Source of the DNA: Candidatus Melainabacteria bacterium
GTDB taxonomy: Bacteria; Cyanobacteriota; Vampirovibrionia; Vampirovibrionales; Vampirovibrionaceae
Assembly (NCBI GenBank): GCA_902168245.1
Contig: CABHPA010000185.1
Span: 1-51,745, forward strand
Reading direction: 5' to 3'
DNA: 51,745 bases
The notes under the pieces are model-generated. The model was not told the origin of the DNA. It searched no databases and was given only the letters and a program-made list of their open reading frames with translations. A program made the position numbers and the translations under genes. The first letter of the stretch is position 1. Each line of letters starts with the position of its first letter. Positions 16,327 through 26,700 of the stretch are shown here, one piece after another.

Positions 16327-16707
16327 ACGACGAGGGCTATCGTAAGGCTATATACGCTGCTTTGTGTCCCCTGGCACCCAAAGGTCTGGGCTGCCGCTCT
16401 CTTTGGCGCCGGTCAGGGCTGGCGCCTGATATCGCTTGGGGGTATGCCTGCGATTGTATCCCGTATTATACACAGAAATGCCCACTTTGAAAAAAGATGG
16501 ATGCGGTGCTGGAAAAATCGAGGCGGGACTGTGCCGTGCAGGGCTTGGGCTGAGCAAAGCCGCCTGTTTCCCGCTGTGTCAAGTGTGGGCCGGAAGGCAG
16601 GCTTTAACGGAAAGAATCATCCCCGTTGCCTGGTTAAGGCTAAAAACGCGGATGTTCTTTCTCTCTCTAACCAGAAGATACTGGCAGAAGTTGGTTGGCG
16701 TCTTCAC
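16327..16707 (-). other. Gene-free region upstream of tRNA-Ser
   Basis: No credible gene is seen in these 380 bases. Open frames on the plus strand lack start context and family features. A perfect TATAAT on the minus strand at 16465-16470 could start a transcript about 130 bases before tRNA-Ser. Nothing else is recognised. Confidence 0.4.
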
Positions 16708-18288
16708 TCAATCCCGTAATTCAATCTCGCAGGTGTCGAAAAGATGGTTGATGCGGGCGGTCAGCTCGTCGTTGTCCAGCTCGCGGGAATAATGGTTGAG
16801 TTCTCTCGCGGTGCGGAAGCAGTTGGCCGCCTCCAGCCGGTTGTCCAGAAAGCTGTAGGCCCGTCCCAGGTTGTAGTAGGCCAGCGCGTAATGCTCGTCC
16901 AGCTCAATGGCCTGCTGGAAGAGTTCTATGGCCTTATGCACCTGCCCCAGCATGTCCAGGTAGATAACGCCCAGGTTGTTGATGGGGATCTCATAGCCCG
17001 GATCCAGTGCGATGGACTTTTCGTAATGCTGGATGGCGGTTTCCACGTCGCCTTCCATCCAGCGCAGGTAGCCCAGGTTGGAATACAGGCGGGGGTTATC
17101 CGGCGCCAGGCTGATGGCCTTGCGGTAAATCAGCTCGGCGTTGCCGTAATCGTCCTTATGGAAGTACAACATGCCCAGTTGGATGTAGTTCTCAATGTCG
17201 GCGGGATCCAGGGCGCGGGCCATCTGGTAGTAGGCAATGGCGGCCTGTTCGTTTTGCAGGTAATCGCAGTAAATATTGCCGACGCTTTGGGCCACCATGG
17301 CTTTCCAGTGGGCGTCCGTACCCAGTTGCAGCGCTGATTCATAATATCTCAGCGCGTCCATATAGGATTGGTTATAGTAATGCGCGTTGGCCAGGTTGCA
17401 ATACAGGTGCGCGTCCGCCGGTTTCAAGCGAATCAACTGCTGGTAAACTTTTACCATACCGGCGTAATCTTCCTGTTCTTCCAGCAACCGGGCCAGATGA
17501 TAGTAAGCGTCCAGGCTGCCGGGGTGTTTGGCGGCAACGGTTTCAAACCAGTGGCGCGCCTGCTCCGGTTCGCCCTTTTGGCGGTACATATCGCCAATCA
17601 TAATGCCTACCGAACCCAGGCCGGGGTAATCCTGGTGAATATCCAGATACCGATCCAGCGCGGCCTGGCGCATACCGATTTCTTCCTGCACCCAGCCCAG
17701 CAGCAGGCGGGGAACCAGCACCGCCAGGGTCAAGGCCGAAATCCGCTCCCGCTCGAAGGGAAGCAACAGCAGGCTGCTCAACAAACTATAAAAGGCCAGA
17801 AACAGGCTAACCAGCATGGCGGGCCTGAAACCGTCCGAAAAGGCTTTGTCCCGGCAAGCCTGGAACAGCCCGAACCGGATGCGGCTGCCGCGTATGCCGC
17901 TCAGTCTCGCCGCATGACGCAGGGTGCGGGCCGCCTGCTTCAGGTTGCCTTTACGGTATTGAATCATGCCCAGCACATAATGGGCTTCCGTCTGAATTTG
18001 GCGGCGTTCCGGGCAACCCGTATCGGCAAGACCCAGGCTTTTTTCCGCAGCCTGTTTCGCCTTAGCGTAATTGCCCTGCCTGAAAAATACCTTTGCCATC
18101 CGGCATGTGGCCAGGGCGGAATCCGGCTCCTGTTCCAGCGCGCGCGAATATTCATTCAGCGCCAAATCCAGGCAGTTCTCATTTTCTTCCGGCTCCAGGT
18201 GTTCCCGGTAAAGCCGGTCGCCTTCCCGCACCCAGTGTTGGAATGCCGGGCTGCCGTTCTCTCGTGTGATCCTCACATATTCCTGCAT
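16708..18288 (-). CDS. TPR-repeat protein with central membrane segment
   Basis: The 526-residue protein has TPR repeats in two blocks. The N-terminal block (about residues 40-140) includes ALATCRMAKVFFRQGNYAKAKQ. The C-terminal block (about 210-510) holds at least eight consecutive 34-residue repeats, for example LYSNLGYLRWMEGDVETAIQ and ALAYYNLGRAYSFLDNRLEA. Between them lies a hydrophobic region of one or two helices (LVSLFLAFYSLLSSLLLLPF and SALTLAVLVPRLLLGW). The layout suggests a membrane-anchored scaffold for protein complexes. It is the last gene on its strand before tRNA-Ser. The partner is unknown. Confidence 0.85.
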   Translation of the reverse strand: MQEYVRITRENGSPAFQHWVREGDRLYREHLEPEENENCLDLALNEYSRALEQEPDSALATCRMAKVFFRQGNYAKAKQAAEKSLGLADTGCPERRQIQTEAHYVLGMIQYRKGNLKQAARTLRHAARLSGIRGSRIRFGLFQACRDKAFSDGFRPAMLVSLFLAFYSLLSSLLLLPFERERISALTLAVLVPRLLLGWVQEEIGMRQAALDRYLDIHQDYPGLGSVGIMIGDMYRQKGEPEQARHWFETVAAKHPGSLDAYYHLARLLEEQEDYAGMVKVYQQLIRLKPADAHLYCNLANAHYYNQSYMDALRYYESALQLGTDAHWKAMVAQSVGNIYCDYLQNEQAAIAYYQMARALDPADIENYIQLGMLYFHKDDYGNAELIYRKAISLAPDNPRLYSNLGYLRWMEGDVETAIQHYEKSIALDPGYEIPINNLGVIYLDMLGQVHKAIELFQQAIELDEHYALAYYNLGRAYSFLDNRLEAANCFRTARELNHYSRELDNDELTARINHLFDTCEIELRD

Positions 18289-18562
18289 GCGCCTGAATAT
18301 CCCTCTACATCTCTATGGGGGGCGTATCGGTCATTTGAATGAGGAACTTTGACTTTTGGGGCAAAAGCGTTACATATTTTTACCTTCCAGACGCTTGGGT
18401 TGGCCTGAAAGGTAAGCTGTTAGCCTTTTTACAGGCATGTTTTGCAATTCCGCGCTACAAATCCGGGTTTATCCCAACGGGCCTGACGCTTGCCGATGGG
18501 TTTCAGGGTAAAAGCAAGTGAAATCCACCGTTTGAAGGCTGGCTAAAAATTGCGAATTCTCA

Positions 18563-18568
18563 TATAAT
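18563..18568 (+). promoter_or_regulatory. TATAAT box giving a probable leaderless transcript
   Basis: A perfect TATAAT ends seven bases before the ATG at 18575. The expected transcription start therefore coincides with the start codon, and no properly spaced Shine-Dalgarno exists. Confidence 0.5.
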
Positions 18569-18574
18569 GGGGAT

Positions 18575-19249
18575 ATGAGGCGAATTGTGCTGCTTATACT
18601 GACCGTTTCCCTGTTGCTGCTTTCCGAAGTGGTGACGTTGCTGGCTACCAGGGCCGCAACCGCCCACGGCCCAATCCAGGTGGACAGTCTCGACTTTTTT
18701 TACAAGCTGGATGAGCATGTTCGCTTTCTGGACTTGAAAACCCAGTGGCAATCGGAACACCGGGGGGAGCTTCCCATCGCCAAGGCCGATGAATTGGCGC
18801 GCGATGCGTATGAACAGGCCGCTACCGAGTCGCCGTTCAGCATCTGGCGGTATCATGGCGGCCCGGCACCGCAAATTTTCACCGGCAAGGCGCACATTCA
18901 CAACCAGGGGCGCGCCGCGCTGCTTAATGTGCCGGTTTCGGTGCTGGTACGCGCCAAGGTGGGCGAATTGCGGGTGAACCCCGACATTCAGATGACAGAC
19001 TTCGACTACCTGGAAGATTCCGCCCGCTGGGAGACGGTGTCCCGCGAAGTGGTCATGGTTCCGGCCATTGCGCCGGGAGAGGATATTTTGCTGCCGGTCA
19101 TGAAATTCCGCCTGTTGGCGTTTCTTGCCAGGCACCCCAACCGCTGGCCGGTGCAGGTGGAAGTGAAAATCAGCTCGCCGCCGATGGGTACGGCCTATAA
19201 AACTATTTCCCTGGTTCCCGATCATTTTGTGGTGCCGGTGCTTTATTAA
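18575..19249 (+). CDS. Exported or membrane-anchored hypothetical protein
   Basis: The 224-residue protein begins with a hydrophobic signal or anchor (IVLLILTVSLLLLSEVV). The remainder looks beta-rich, with GKAHIHNQGRAALLNVPVSVLVRAKVGEL and a final IKISSPPMGTAYKTISLVPDHF-like strand region, reminiscent of an immunoglobulin-like domain. No catalytic motif or family is recognised. The start lies immediately after a TATAAT box, suggesting leaderless expression. It precedes rph by 165 bases on the same strand. Confidence 0.75.
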   Translation: MRRIVLLILTVSLLLLSEVVTLLATRAATAHGPIQVDSLDFFYKLDEHVRFLDLKTQWQSEHRGELPIAKADELARDAYEQAATESPFSIWRYHGGPAPQIFTGKAHIHNQGRAALLNVPVSVLVRAKVGELRVNPDIQMTDFDYLEDSARWETVSREVVMVPAIAPGEDILLPVMKFRLLAFLARHPNRWPVQVEVKISSPPMGTAYKTISLVPDHFVVPVLY

Positions 19250-19413
19250 GGATTGCTGCGGATTGGGCGCTTAAACGAGGGATTCCGGGGCAGATGCGGT
19301 ATGATGGTTAGGCTGTCGCTTTTGTCGTTCCCCTTATTGTGGCGTTGCCAGCCGTTGCCGCGCCAGGGAGCCAATTGCGCACCCCGTTTTTCGCAGAAAG
19401 AGGATTATCACGC

Positions 19414-20199
19414 ATGTTTTCAAGACCGGACCAGCGACAACCCGATGCGTTGCGGCCCATTAAAATCACCCGGAATTTCACCAAGCATGCCCCCGGCTCC
19501 GTGCTGGTCTGCTTTGGCGACACCCAGGTGATTGTGACCGCCACCGTGGAAGAGCGGGTGCCTCGGCATATCCACGTCTTGAAGGAAGAAAGCACCGGCT
19601 GGCTAACGGCCGAGTACGGCATGCTGCCCGGCGCCACCAACCAGCGCTCCCAGCGGGATCGCCTCAAAATTTCGGGCCGCACCGCTGAAATTCAGCGATT
19701 GATTGGCCGCACCCTGCGGGCCAGCCTCGATTTAACCAAATTGGGGGCCAGAACCATCAACATCGATGCCGACGTCATCCAGGCGGATGGCGGTACCCGC
19801 GTGGCGGCCATTACTGGCGGTTACGTGGCGCTGGTGGATTGTCTCAACAAGCTGAAGGCCGACGGCCTGCTGGAGGAGCTGCCCCCTTTAAAGCCCATTG
19901 CGGCGGTCAGCGTGGGGCTGGTGGAAGGCACCGAGATTCTGGATTTGAATTACGAAGAGGATTCCGCAGCGGATGTGGACGCCAATGTGGTGATGAACGC
20001 CGATGGGCATATCATTGAACTTCAGATGAGCAGCGAACGCTCCCCGCTGAGCCGCGCCCAACTGGATCGGCTGGTGGATCTGGCGATGGCGGGCATCGAT
20101 CAGTTGCTCAAAATCCAGCAGGAGGCGTTGGCCGAAGGCGGCGAAGCGGTTCCCCCCGAGGATGCGGAGACCGAAGCCCAGGCGGCGCAAGTGGTTTAG
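19414..20199 (+). CDS. rph: Ribonuclease PH
   Basis: The 261-residue protein trims tRNA 3' ends by phosphorolysis. The ATG at 19414 has AGAGG ten bases upstream and gives the normal N-terminus (RPDQRQPDALRPIKITRNFT). RNase PH landmarks are clear: RVPRHI, TAEYGMLPGATNQR, GRTAEIQRLIGR, and the metal/phosphate region LDLNYEEDSAADVDANVVM. The usual EVQGTAEGEPFSR segment reads ELQMSSERSPLSR, so the glycine-threonine-alanine of this loop is replaced while the Glu is kept. The acidic C-terminal tail is about 20 residues longer than usual. It is co-oriented with hisS, 13 bases ahead of it. Confidence 0.95.
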   Translation: MFSRPDQRQPDALRPIKITRNFTKHAPGSVLVCFGDTQVIVTATVEERVPRHIHVLKEESTGWLTAEYGMLPGATNQRSQRDRLKISGRTAEIQRLIGRTLRASLDLTKLGARTINIDADVIQADGGTRVAAITGGYVALVDCLNKLKADGLLEELPPLKPIAAVSVGLVEGTEILDLNYEEDSAADVDANVVMNADGHIIELQMSSERSPLSRAQLDRLVDLAMAGIDQLLKIQQEALAEGGEAVPPEDAETEAQAAQVV

Positions 20200-20212
20200 G
20201 CAGGTAAACAAG

Positions 20213-21499
20213 ATGTCCAATAGCAGTCCGCAACCCCAAACCCGACCCAAAACCCGCAAGGAAACGCTCCAGCGCCCTAAGGGAACCCAGGATATTTTTG
20301 GCGCCGATATTGAGCGCTGGGAATACGTGGAATCCCTCTGTCGTCTGCAATTCCAGAATTCGGGCTACCAGGAAATCCGCACCCCGGCCTTTGAAGCCAC
20401 CGAGCTGTTTGAGCGCGGCGTGGGCGAGGCCACGGACATCGTCAACAAAGAGATGTATACTTTCGAAAAAGGCGAGCGTCGCCTGTCGTTGCGGCCCGAA
20501 GGCACGGCGGGCGTGGTGCGCGCCTTTGTGGAGCAAGGCATGAGCCGCTGGCCCAAGCCGGTCAAGCTTTATTACATGGGGCCGATGTTCCGCTACGAGC
20601 GCCCGCAAGCCGGACGACAACGCCAGTTCCACCAGGTTGGCTTGGAACTCTTCGGGCTGGATACCCCGGCGGCGGATGCGGAAGTGATCCTGATGGCCAT
20701 GCGCCTGTTTGAGAAGCTGGGCCTGCCCAATTTGTCGCTGGAAATCAACAACATCGGCACCACCGAATGCCGGGAAAACTTCAAGGCTGGGCTTCGTACC
20801 GTGGTGCAGCCCTATCTTGCGGAATTGTGCGAGGATTGCCAGACTCGCTACAACACCAACCCCCTGCGCATGCTGGATTGCAAGAAGGAAACCTGCAAGG
20901 CCGTTTACGCCCGACCGGACGTGAAAAGCTTTCTGGAAACGGATTTTACTTCCCCGGAAAGCCAGGCGCATTTTGCGGAAGTGATTCGCAGCCTGGAAGC
21001 CCTGAAAATTCCTTACCGGCGAAACTCTTACCTGGTGCGCGGGCTGGATTACTACACCAAAACCGTGTTTGAGATTACCTCCACCAACCTGGGCGCGCAA
21101 AACGCGGTCTGTGGCGGAGGGCGCTATAACCGTCTGGTGGAAGATCTGGGTGGCCCGGAAACCCCGGCGGTGGGCTGGGCGCTTGGCATGGAGCGCCTGA
21201 TGAGCCTGGTGGGCGAACTGCCCAAACGGGAACTGGATTACTACATTGTGACCGACCAGCACCCGGTGGCGTTTGAACTGGCGGAACGCCTGCGCGGGCA
21301 GGATTATAAAACGGAAGTGGATCTTTCCGGCAAAGGTTTTGGCAAGCAACTGGAGCGCGCCGCGAAGCTCGGCGCCCGGCAAACGTTGATTATTGGCGAA
21401 GCCGAAGCCCAGAAAGGTGAGCTGCAGCTGAAGCACATGCAGTCCGGCGAACAGAAAACCCTGTTATTGCAGGACTTTTTAAGCACCTTGTCTTCCTGA
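20213..21499 (+). CDS. hisS: Histidyl-tRNA synthetase
   Basis: The 428-residue class II aminoacyl-tRNA synthetase shows motif 1 around EIRTPAFEATELF and motif 2 at YYMGPMFRYERPQAGRQRQF. The two histidine-specific signatures are LVRGLDYYTKTVFEI and GGGRYNRLVEDLGG, and motif 3 is GWALGMERL. The anticodon-binding domain occupies the last 90 residues. The start at 20213 has an AGG-type ribosome site, and the gene follows rph by 13 bases, so the two are co-transcribed. No terminator is evident before the convergent TPR gene. Confidence 0.96.
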   Translation: MSNSSPQPQTRPKTRKETLQRPKGTQDIFGADIERWEYVESLCRLQFQNSGYQEIRTPAFEATELFERGVGEATDIVNKEMYTFEKGERRLSLRPEGTAGVVRAFVEQGMSRWPKPVKLYYMGPMFRYERPQAGRQRQFHQVGLELFGLDTPAADAEVILMAMRLFEKLGLPNLSLEINNIGTTECRENFKAGLRTVVQPYLAELCEDCQTRYNTNPLRMLDCKKETCKAVYARPDVKSFLETDFTSPESQAHFAEVIRSLEALKIPYRRNSYLVRGLDYYTKTVFEITSTNLGAQNAVCGGGRYNRLVEDLGGPETPAVGWALGMERLMSLVGELPKRELDYYIVTDQHPVAFELAERLRGQDYKTEVDLSGKGFGKQLERAAKLGARQTLIIGEAEAQKGELQLKHMQSGEQKTLLLQDFLSTLSS

Positions 21500-21556
21500 G
21501 CGAAAGCCAATTGTATTACCCGCATTGCTGAACCCTGCCTGACCCTCGTAATTCAA

Positions 21557-23752
21557 TTAATAAGGGAGAATATTGGGCTGCGCGTTTGTACCGGCGCTAA
21601 CCTTCTTGCCCAGTTCTTTCAGCGCGTTTTTGGCCTGGGGAATCCGGCTGTCCTGCGGGTTTTGATTCAGTTGCAAAAAGTGTTTCAGCACGGCTTCTGC
21701 CCGATCGGCCTTGCGCTGCCCGGCGTAAATCATGCCCAGGTTGTACAGTAAGTCCAAATCATCCCCGGCTAGGCTTTCCACCGCCCGATAGAGGCTTTGG
21801 GCCTGCTCTTTCCGCTCTTGGCTTACCGGGTTTTGATTTTCAAGCATTCGGGCCAGGTTAATCAGCGCGTCCGCCTGCACCGCCTGCCGGTAAAACCGGG
21901 CGGCCTTTTGCGGCTCCTGGCGCTTTTCTGCAATGAACCCCATCAGCTTCCACAACCGGCTGTCGGTAGGGGCCAATGCCAACGCCTGGGATAATTCCCA
22001 TTGGGCGGCGTCTGGATGTCCGTCCTTCAGTTCCAGTTGCGCCAGTCGGTAGTGGAATTCCGGGTTGCCGGGCTGCTTGGTCAGCGCCTGCAAATAGGCG
22101 TAACGGGCGGTGGCAGTATCTTTCAGGCCGTCATTCAGGCGGCCCTGCTCGTAAAAAACCGCCGCCTCGTTGGGGTATAGGCTGGAAACCTTCATCCATA
22201 AGCGCTGGGCGCCCGTGTAGTTCTCATCGTCAATGTAGCCGTCCAGTAGGGCGACATAGGCGGGCAAATAGGGTGACTGGTTCACGATTTTCAGCAGTTC
22301 CTGCCGGGCCGCCTCCCGTCGGGCGGTGGTTTCCTGCGTGGTTTTCTGTGAGTTGTTGCCCTGGGCCTCGGCGACGGCTTCCGTTGTGGGTTGCAGCAGC
22401 ACCTGGGCCAGCAGGAACCGGGCAATAGAATCTGTGGGAGATTTTTCCAGCCAGGTTCGCAAGCCCAGTTCAGCCCCGGTCAGGTTTCCGGCCAGAATAT
22501 CCTGCCAAGCCTTCTGAATGCCCGCGTTCGCGTTGGGGTTGTTCAACAAACTGTAGGGAGATTGGGTGTTCTGGATGGAAAACACCCGCTGGAAGCCGGA
22601 CGGCGCTCCATCCGCAGGGCGATCAAAATTGCCCTGATCCTCGTCCGGCGTGAAACCGGCCGGGGCGGCTTTCAGTTTGAGGGGCTGACTGGGCGCTGCA
22701 TCCGGGGAGTCCTCATCCTCCGCTGCCTGGTTGGGCGTGGTCGTCTGTGGGTTTGGCTGGATTCCATCGGGTTGGTTCCTATTGGCAGGGATTTTATCCT
22801 GGGCCAGCATGCCCGGATGGAACTGCTTTTGCAGCCTCTGTAATTCCTGGGTGAGTTGAAAGTTAATGGCGTCCAATTCAGAATCGGGCGAAAAGGCCTG
22901 CGCGATTTGACTGGGGTTACGACTGGGCTGCTGTAAGTCGCTTAAATCCAGGTTTTCACCGTTAATGGCAATGCTGGGCAATTTGCCGGAACGCTGCGCC
23001 TGCTGCAATGCCGTGAGGTGTGGCCGCTTTTGTTCGCCTGTGGCTTTCACCATGGGCTTTTGAGGGGGGGCGAGGCTGCCTTTCTCTTTTTCCTGGGCAG
23101 ATTTCAGGGCCAGCAGCACGTCTTGCCGCCGCTTCAGGGCCAATGCCTGCTCTTGTTGCTTTTTACGCAAAGCGGCTTGTTTTGCCTGTTGTTGACGCAG
23201 GGCTTCGGCTGCTTCCGCCGCCTTTTGCCGGGCGGCTTCCTGCTGGGCTTTGGCCTGCTGTTGCTTGCGTTCCGCCAGTTTGTGGGCCGTTTCCGCCTGT
23301 TGCTTGCGGAGCGCAACCGTGGGGGGCAAGCTGTGGTTCCCGGTCAGGCCAATCACAATCTGGCTGCCGGTATTGCCGCGTACTTGCGGCTGAAGTTTCT
23401 GCCAGACGGTAATCACCATGCGAAATCCCCCGTCTGGGGAGAAGTCCGCGCTTTCAATGGCCGGAATTTTGGCCTGTAACGCTTGAACCACCGCTTGTCG
23501 TCTCTGCGTCAGCTCCGGCGCGAGCGAGGCGTCATTCGATTGCAGGATAATCCGATATTGTCCGTTGGGGGCGCTTTCCAGCTTTACCAGCGGGTCGAAC
23601 CCTTCCCCGGACACGTTCAGCACCAGGTTTCCGGCGGTATCCACGGCAATGTCGTTTACCCGGTTGTCGGCAGGTTCGGCCAAACATGCCAAAGGCAGGC
23701 CGCTTAGCCCCATCAGGGCCAGCAGGGCCATTAAACCGCTTGTTTTTCCCAT
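21557..23752 (-). CDS. Exported AMIN-like / helical / TPR protein
   Basis: The protein has 731 residues from the ATG at 23752; a GTG two codons earlier is possible. A signal peptide (LMALLALMGLSGLPLACLA) precedes an AMIN-like beta domain at about 30-140 (DIAVDTAGNLVLNVSGEG and GGFRMVITVW). An Ala/Gln/Lys-rich continuous helix runs from about 150 to 235 (QQQAKAQQEAARQKAAEAAE), followed by a disordered acidic/Pro region. Several TPR repeats occupy about 400-715 (NPEFHYRLAQLELKDGHPDA and DLLYNLGMIYAGQRKADRAE). AMIN domains are known from PilQ and AmiC as peptidoglycan-binding. It starts 26 bases after the next upstream AMIN gene ends and is the distal gene of the cluster. Confidence 0.8.
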   Translation of the reverse strand: MGKTSGLMALLALMGLSGLPLACLAEPADNRVNDIAVDTAGNLVLNVSGEGFDPLVKLESAPNGQYRIILQSNDASLAPELTQRRQAVVQALQAKIPAIESADFSPDGGFRMVITVWQKLQPQVRGNTGSQIVIGLTGNHSLPPTVALRKQQAETAHKLAERKQQQAKAQQEAARQKAAEAAEALRQQQAKQAALRKKQQEQALALKRRQDVLLALKSAQEKEKGSLAPPQKPMVKATGEQKRPHLTALQQAQRSGKLPSIAINGENLDLSDLQQPSRNPSQIAQAFSPDSELDAINFQLTQELQRLQKQFHPGMLAQDKIPANRNQPDGIQPNPQTTTPNQAAEDEDSPDAAPSQPLKLKAAPAGFTPDEDQGNFDRPADGAPSGFQRVFSIQNTQSPYSLLNNPNANAGIQKAWQDILAGNLTGAELGLRTWLEKSPTDSIARFLLAQVLLQPTTEAVAEAQGNNSQKTTQETTARREAARQELLKIVNQSPYLPAYVALLDGYIDDENYTGAQRLWMKVSSLYPNEAAVFYEQGRLNDGLKDTATARYAYLQALTKQPGNPEFHYRLAQLELKDGHPDAAQWELSQALALAPTDSRLWKLMGFIAEKRQEPQKAARFYRQAVQADALINLARMLENQNPVSQERKEQAQSLYRAVESLAGDDLDLLYNLGMIYAGQRKADRAEAVLKHFLQLNQNPQDSRIPQAKNALKELGKKVSAGTNAQPNILPY

Positions 23753-23778
23753 TCTCACTCTCTCACGCCCGGTTCGGT

Positions 23779-26700
23779 CTACGCTTTCAGTTTTTGCACG
23801 TAAGCGCGAATGGTTTCCGCGTTACGTGCGTTGGGAGATAGTTGCAGGAATTTTTCCAGGTGGCTGACGGCCTTGGCGTTGTCTCCCAGTTTGGAGAAAA
23901 TCAACCCCAGGTTGTAGTGGGCCTCCGCAAAGTCCGGCTTGATCTGGATGGCTTCCAGGTATCGGTTGCGGGCCAGTTCCAGCTTGTTTTCGGAGTTGTA
24001 CAGGTTGCCCAGGTTGAACAACACTTCGCTGTCCTTGGGGTTCAGGCTCAGCGCCAGCTTGAAGATGGACTCCGCATCGTCGGTGCGGCCCAGTTTTTTT
24101 AGTGAAGTGGCGTAGTTGTTGAGCGTACTGACCGACATGGCCCGACTAAACGCCTGGCTGGCGGCGTCCGCCTGATCATTCAGCAGGTAGAGCTTGCCCA
24201 GTTGGTTGTACGCGTCGCGATCGATGGGGTTGCGTTGCAGATAGCGGCGCAGCGAGTCGATGGCTTCCGCGTACTGGTGGTCTTCCGCTAGGGCGATGCT
24301 GTATTCGATGGCGTACTTGGAATTGTTCGGCTCCAGCAGTTGCGCTTCCTTGAACTTGTCGATGGCAACGCTCAGGTTCTTGCTGTCCATGGCCGCCTTG
24401 CCGCTCACGTAATCCGCTTCCGCTTCCGGGTTGGCGGCCGCGCTGGCTGGCGTTGGGGTCGCCTGGGACAGTTTGGTTTTCAGCGTGTCGTTTTCCTTGC
24501 GTAAGTCGGCCAGTTGCCGGTTCAGTTCAGCCAGTTGTTTGGGGTCTTGCTTGGCTACGGGGGCAGCGGTCGGCTTGTTTTCGGCGCTTTTCTGGGTGAA
24601 CAGCAAATCCTGCTTGGCCTTGTTGGCGTCTTGGGTCGCTTTCTGGGCTTCCGCTCTGGCCTCGGCCAATTCCTTTTGCAAGGCGGCAAGCTGGGTTTTG
24701 GATTGGCGGCTTGATTCGCCGCTTCCGCTATTGGCCGCCTGTTGCAGGGAATCCAGCATGTGGTGTAAGTCCTGGTTCTCCCGGTTGAGCTTGTCCATGG
24801 CTTCCTTCAGGCTGGCGGAAGATTTTTTGGAGCTGGCCCCATTGCTTTGCAGTTGTTCCAGATCGCTTTTAACCGAAGCCAGTTCCTGCTGGGCGGCATC
24901 CCGTTCCTTCTGCACACTTTGCAGGCTGGCCAGCTCGGTTTGCAGAGCCGCTATCTTGCCGTTTAGCGCCGCTGTGTCTCCCTTGGTGGTTTTCAACTGG
25001 GTAATTTCCGCCCGCAACGTGGCGATCTGGCTGTCTCGCCTTTGAACTTCGGAGGCGGGAACCTGACTGGTTTGGCTGGCATTGTTTTTTTGGCTGGTTG
25101 CGGCCAGTTGCTGCCGCAAGGATTGAACCTGCTCCTGCAAGTCGTTTGCCTGGCTGGCCTTGCCCTGCGCCGAAACCAGTTGGGTGTTGCGCTCCTGCAA
25201 TTGCCGGTTCAGGTCTTGCACATCGGTCTGGTACTGCTGGGTGATTTTATCCAGTTGGCGCTTCAGGGAGGCGATTTCCGCCGTGTTGGCCGGGCTGGCG
25301 CCGCCACTGCCACTGCTTGCCGTTGGCTTGCTGGCGATTTGCCTTTGCAAATCCAGAATAGTGGCGTCTTTTTCATCCTGAACGGATTGCAGGTGCGCGA
25401 TTTGCTCCCGCGCGGAAGCGTCCATGCCCGCCTTTACATCGCTCACCTGGTTCCGCAGGTAGGCAATTTCCTTGTTCTGCTCGTTAATGGTGCGGATGGA
25501 CTCGTTTAGGGATTGCTGGGCCAGCGTGAGCTGTTTTTTCAGGTTTTGCAGGTCGACATCCGAAATCTCCGCGCCGGAAGACGCGCTGGTTTTGGCGGAC
25601 AGCAGATTGATTCTGGCTTCCAGATTCGCCTTGTCCGCTTTTAGCCGATCGATTTCCGCCTGTTGGGCATTAAAGGCCGGGTTCGGTTTGGCTTGCGCCG
25701 AGGAGAGTTTTCCTTGCAGAGCGATGTTTTCCTGGGCCAGGCTGTCGTTGCGCCGGGTCATCTCGTCCAGCTTACGTTTCAGCTCTTCCAGTTGGGTCGA
25801 ATTTTGCGGGCTGGCCAGTTGCGTGGCCTGTTGTTCGATTCTGGCTTGGAGGGTTCGGTTTTCGGATTTCAGGCGGGTCAGTTCCGTCTGGCTGGCGCTG
25901 AGTTGTGGATTCGGCCGGGCCTGTTCGCTCAGCAAGGTGCTGACTCTATTTTGCAGGGTGGCGTTGGCCGATTTCAGCCGGTCAAGTTCGCCATTCAGCC
26001 GCTGTTGTTCGCTCTGCGACAGTTGCTGGTTCTGCGCGCCGGAATCCACCCTGGACTTCAGGTACTGGTTCTCCTGCAGCAGGCTTTCGTATTTCTGGTT
26101 TAAAATCGCCAAGGTGCGCTTCAAATCATCGCTGGCAATGCCGCTGTTGGCGGAATTGGCCTTCAGTTGCTCAATTTCCCGTTGCAGAGCGTCCAGTTGG
26201 CGTTTTTGCTCTTGCTGGTACTGAATGCTACGGTTATACATCTCGCGGGACACGGCATCATGGGTGCTGCTGGGCGCGGGGTTCACCAACGGGCGCTGGG
26301 CGGTTTGGGTCGGCAGGTCGGTTTGTTGCTTCAGTCCGGCAAGGGAAGGCGGCATATCCAGGCTTCGGCTGCCGGGCGTTGAGCTGCCTGGCTGGTAGGC
26401 AGCGGATTCGTTGAGTTCCAGTTCAATATGCGGTCCCTGGTTATGCACCACCCTTACATTGCCCGGATCTCCCTGCAAGTCCAGTAGAATCCGCACAATG
26501 GGGCGGCCGTTTCCGCCGTACTGGTTCACGGTCAGGTTCCGCACGGCGGGCATTTGGCGGGCCATGTCCTGTAACAACTGCACGTCGCGCGGCAGTTCAA
26601 TGCCGATTTCGGCGTTGTCCACATCGATGATGATGCGCTTGTGCCCGGCGATGTTCAGACTGTTGACCGTAGCGTTCACCGAACCGGAGGTGTCGATCAG

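Noticed and set aside
16276..16792. Plus-strand open frames of 147 and 118 residues downstream of tRNA-Ser
   Set aside because: They begin inside the tRNA or in non-coding sequence, lack ribosome sites and show no family features.
18339..18521. 60-residue plus-strand open frame
   Set aside because: It has no Shine-Dalgarno and no conserved-looking composition.
18560..19225. 221-residue minus-strand open frame
   Set aside because: The plus-strand frame has a signal sequence and a TATAAT promoter; the minus frame has neither.
20108..21436. 442-residue minus-strand open frame across hisS
   Set aside because: It lies wholly antisense to a canonical hisS and has no recognisable domain.
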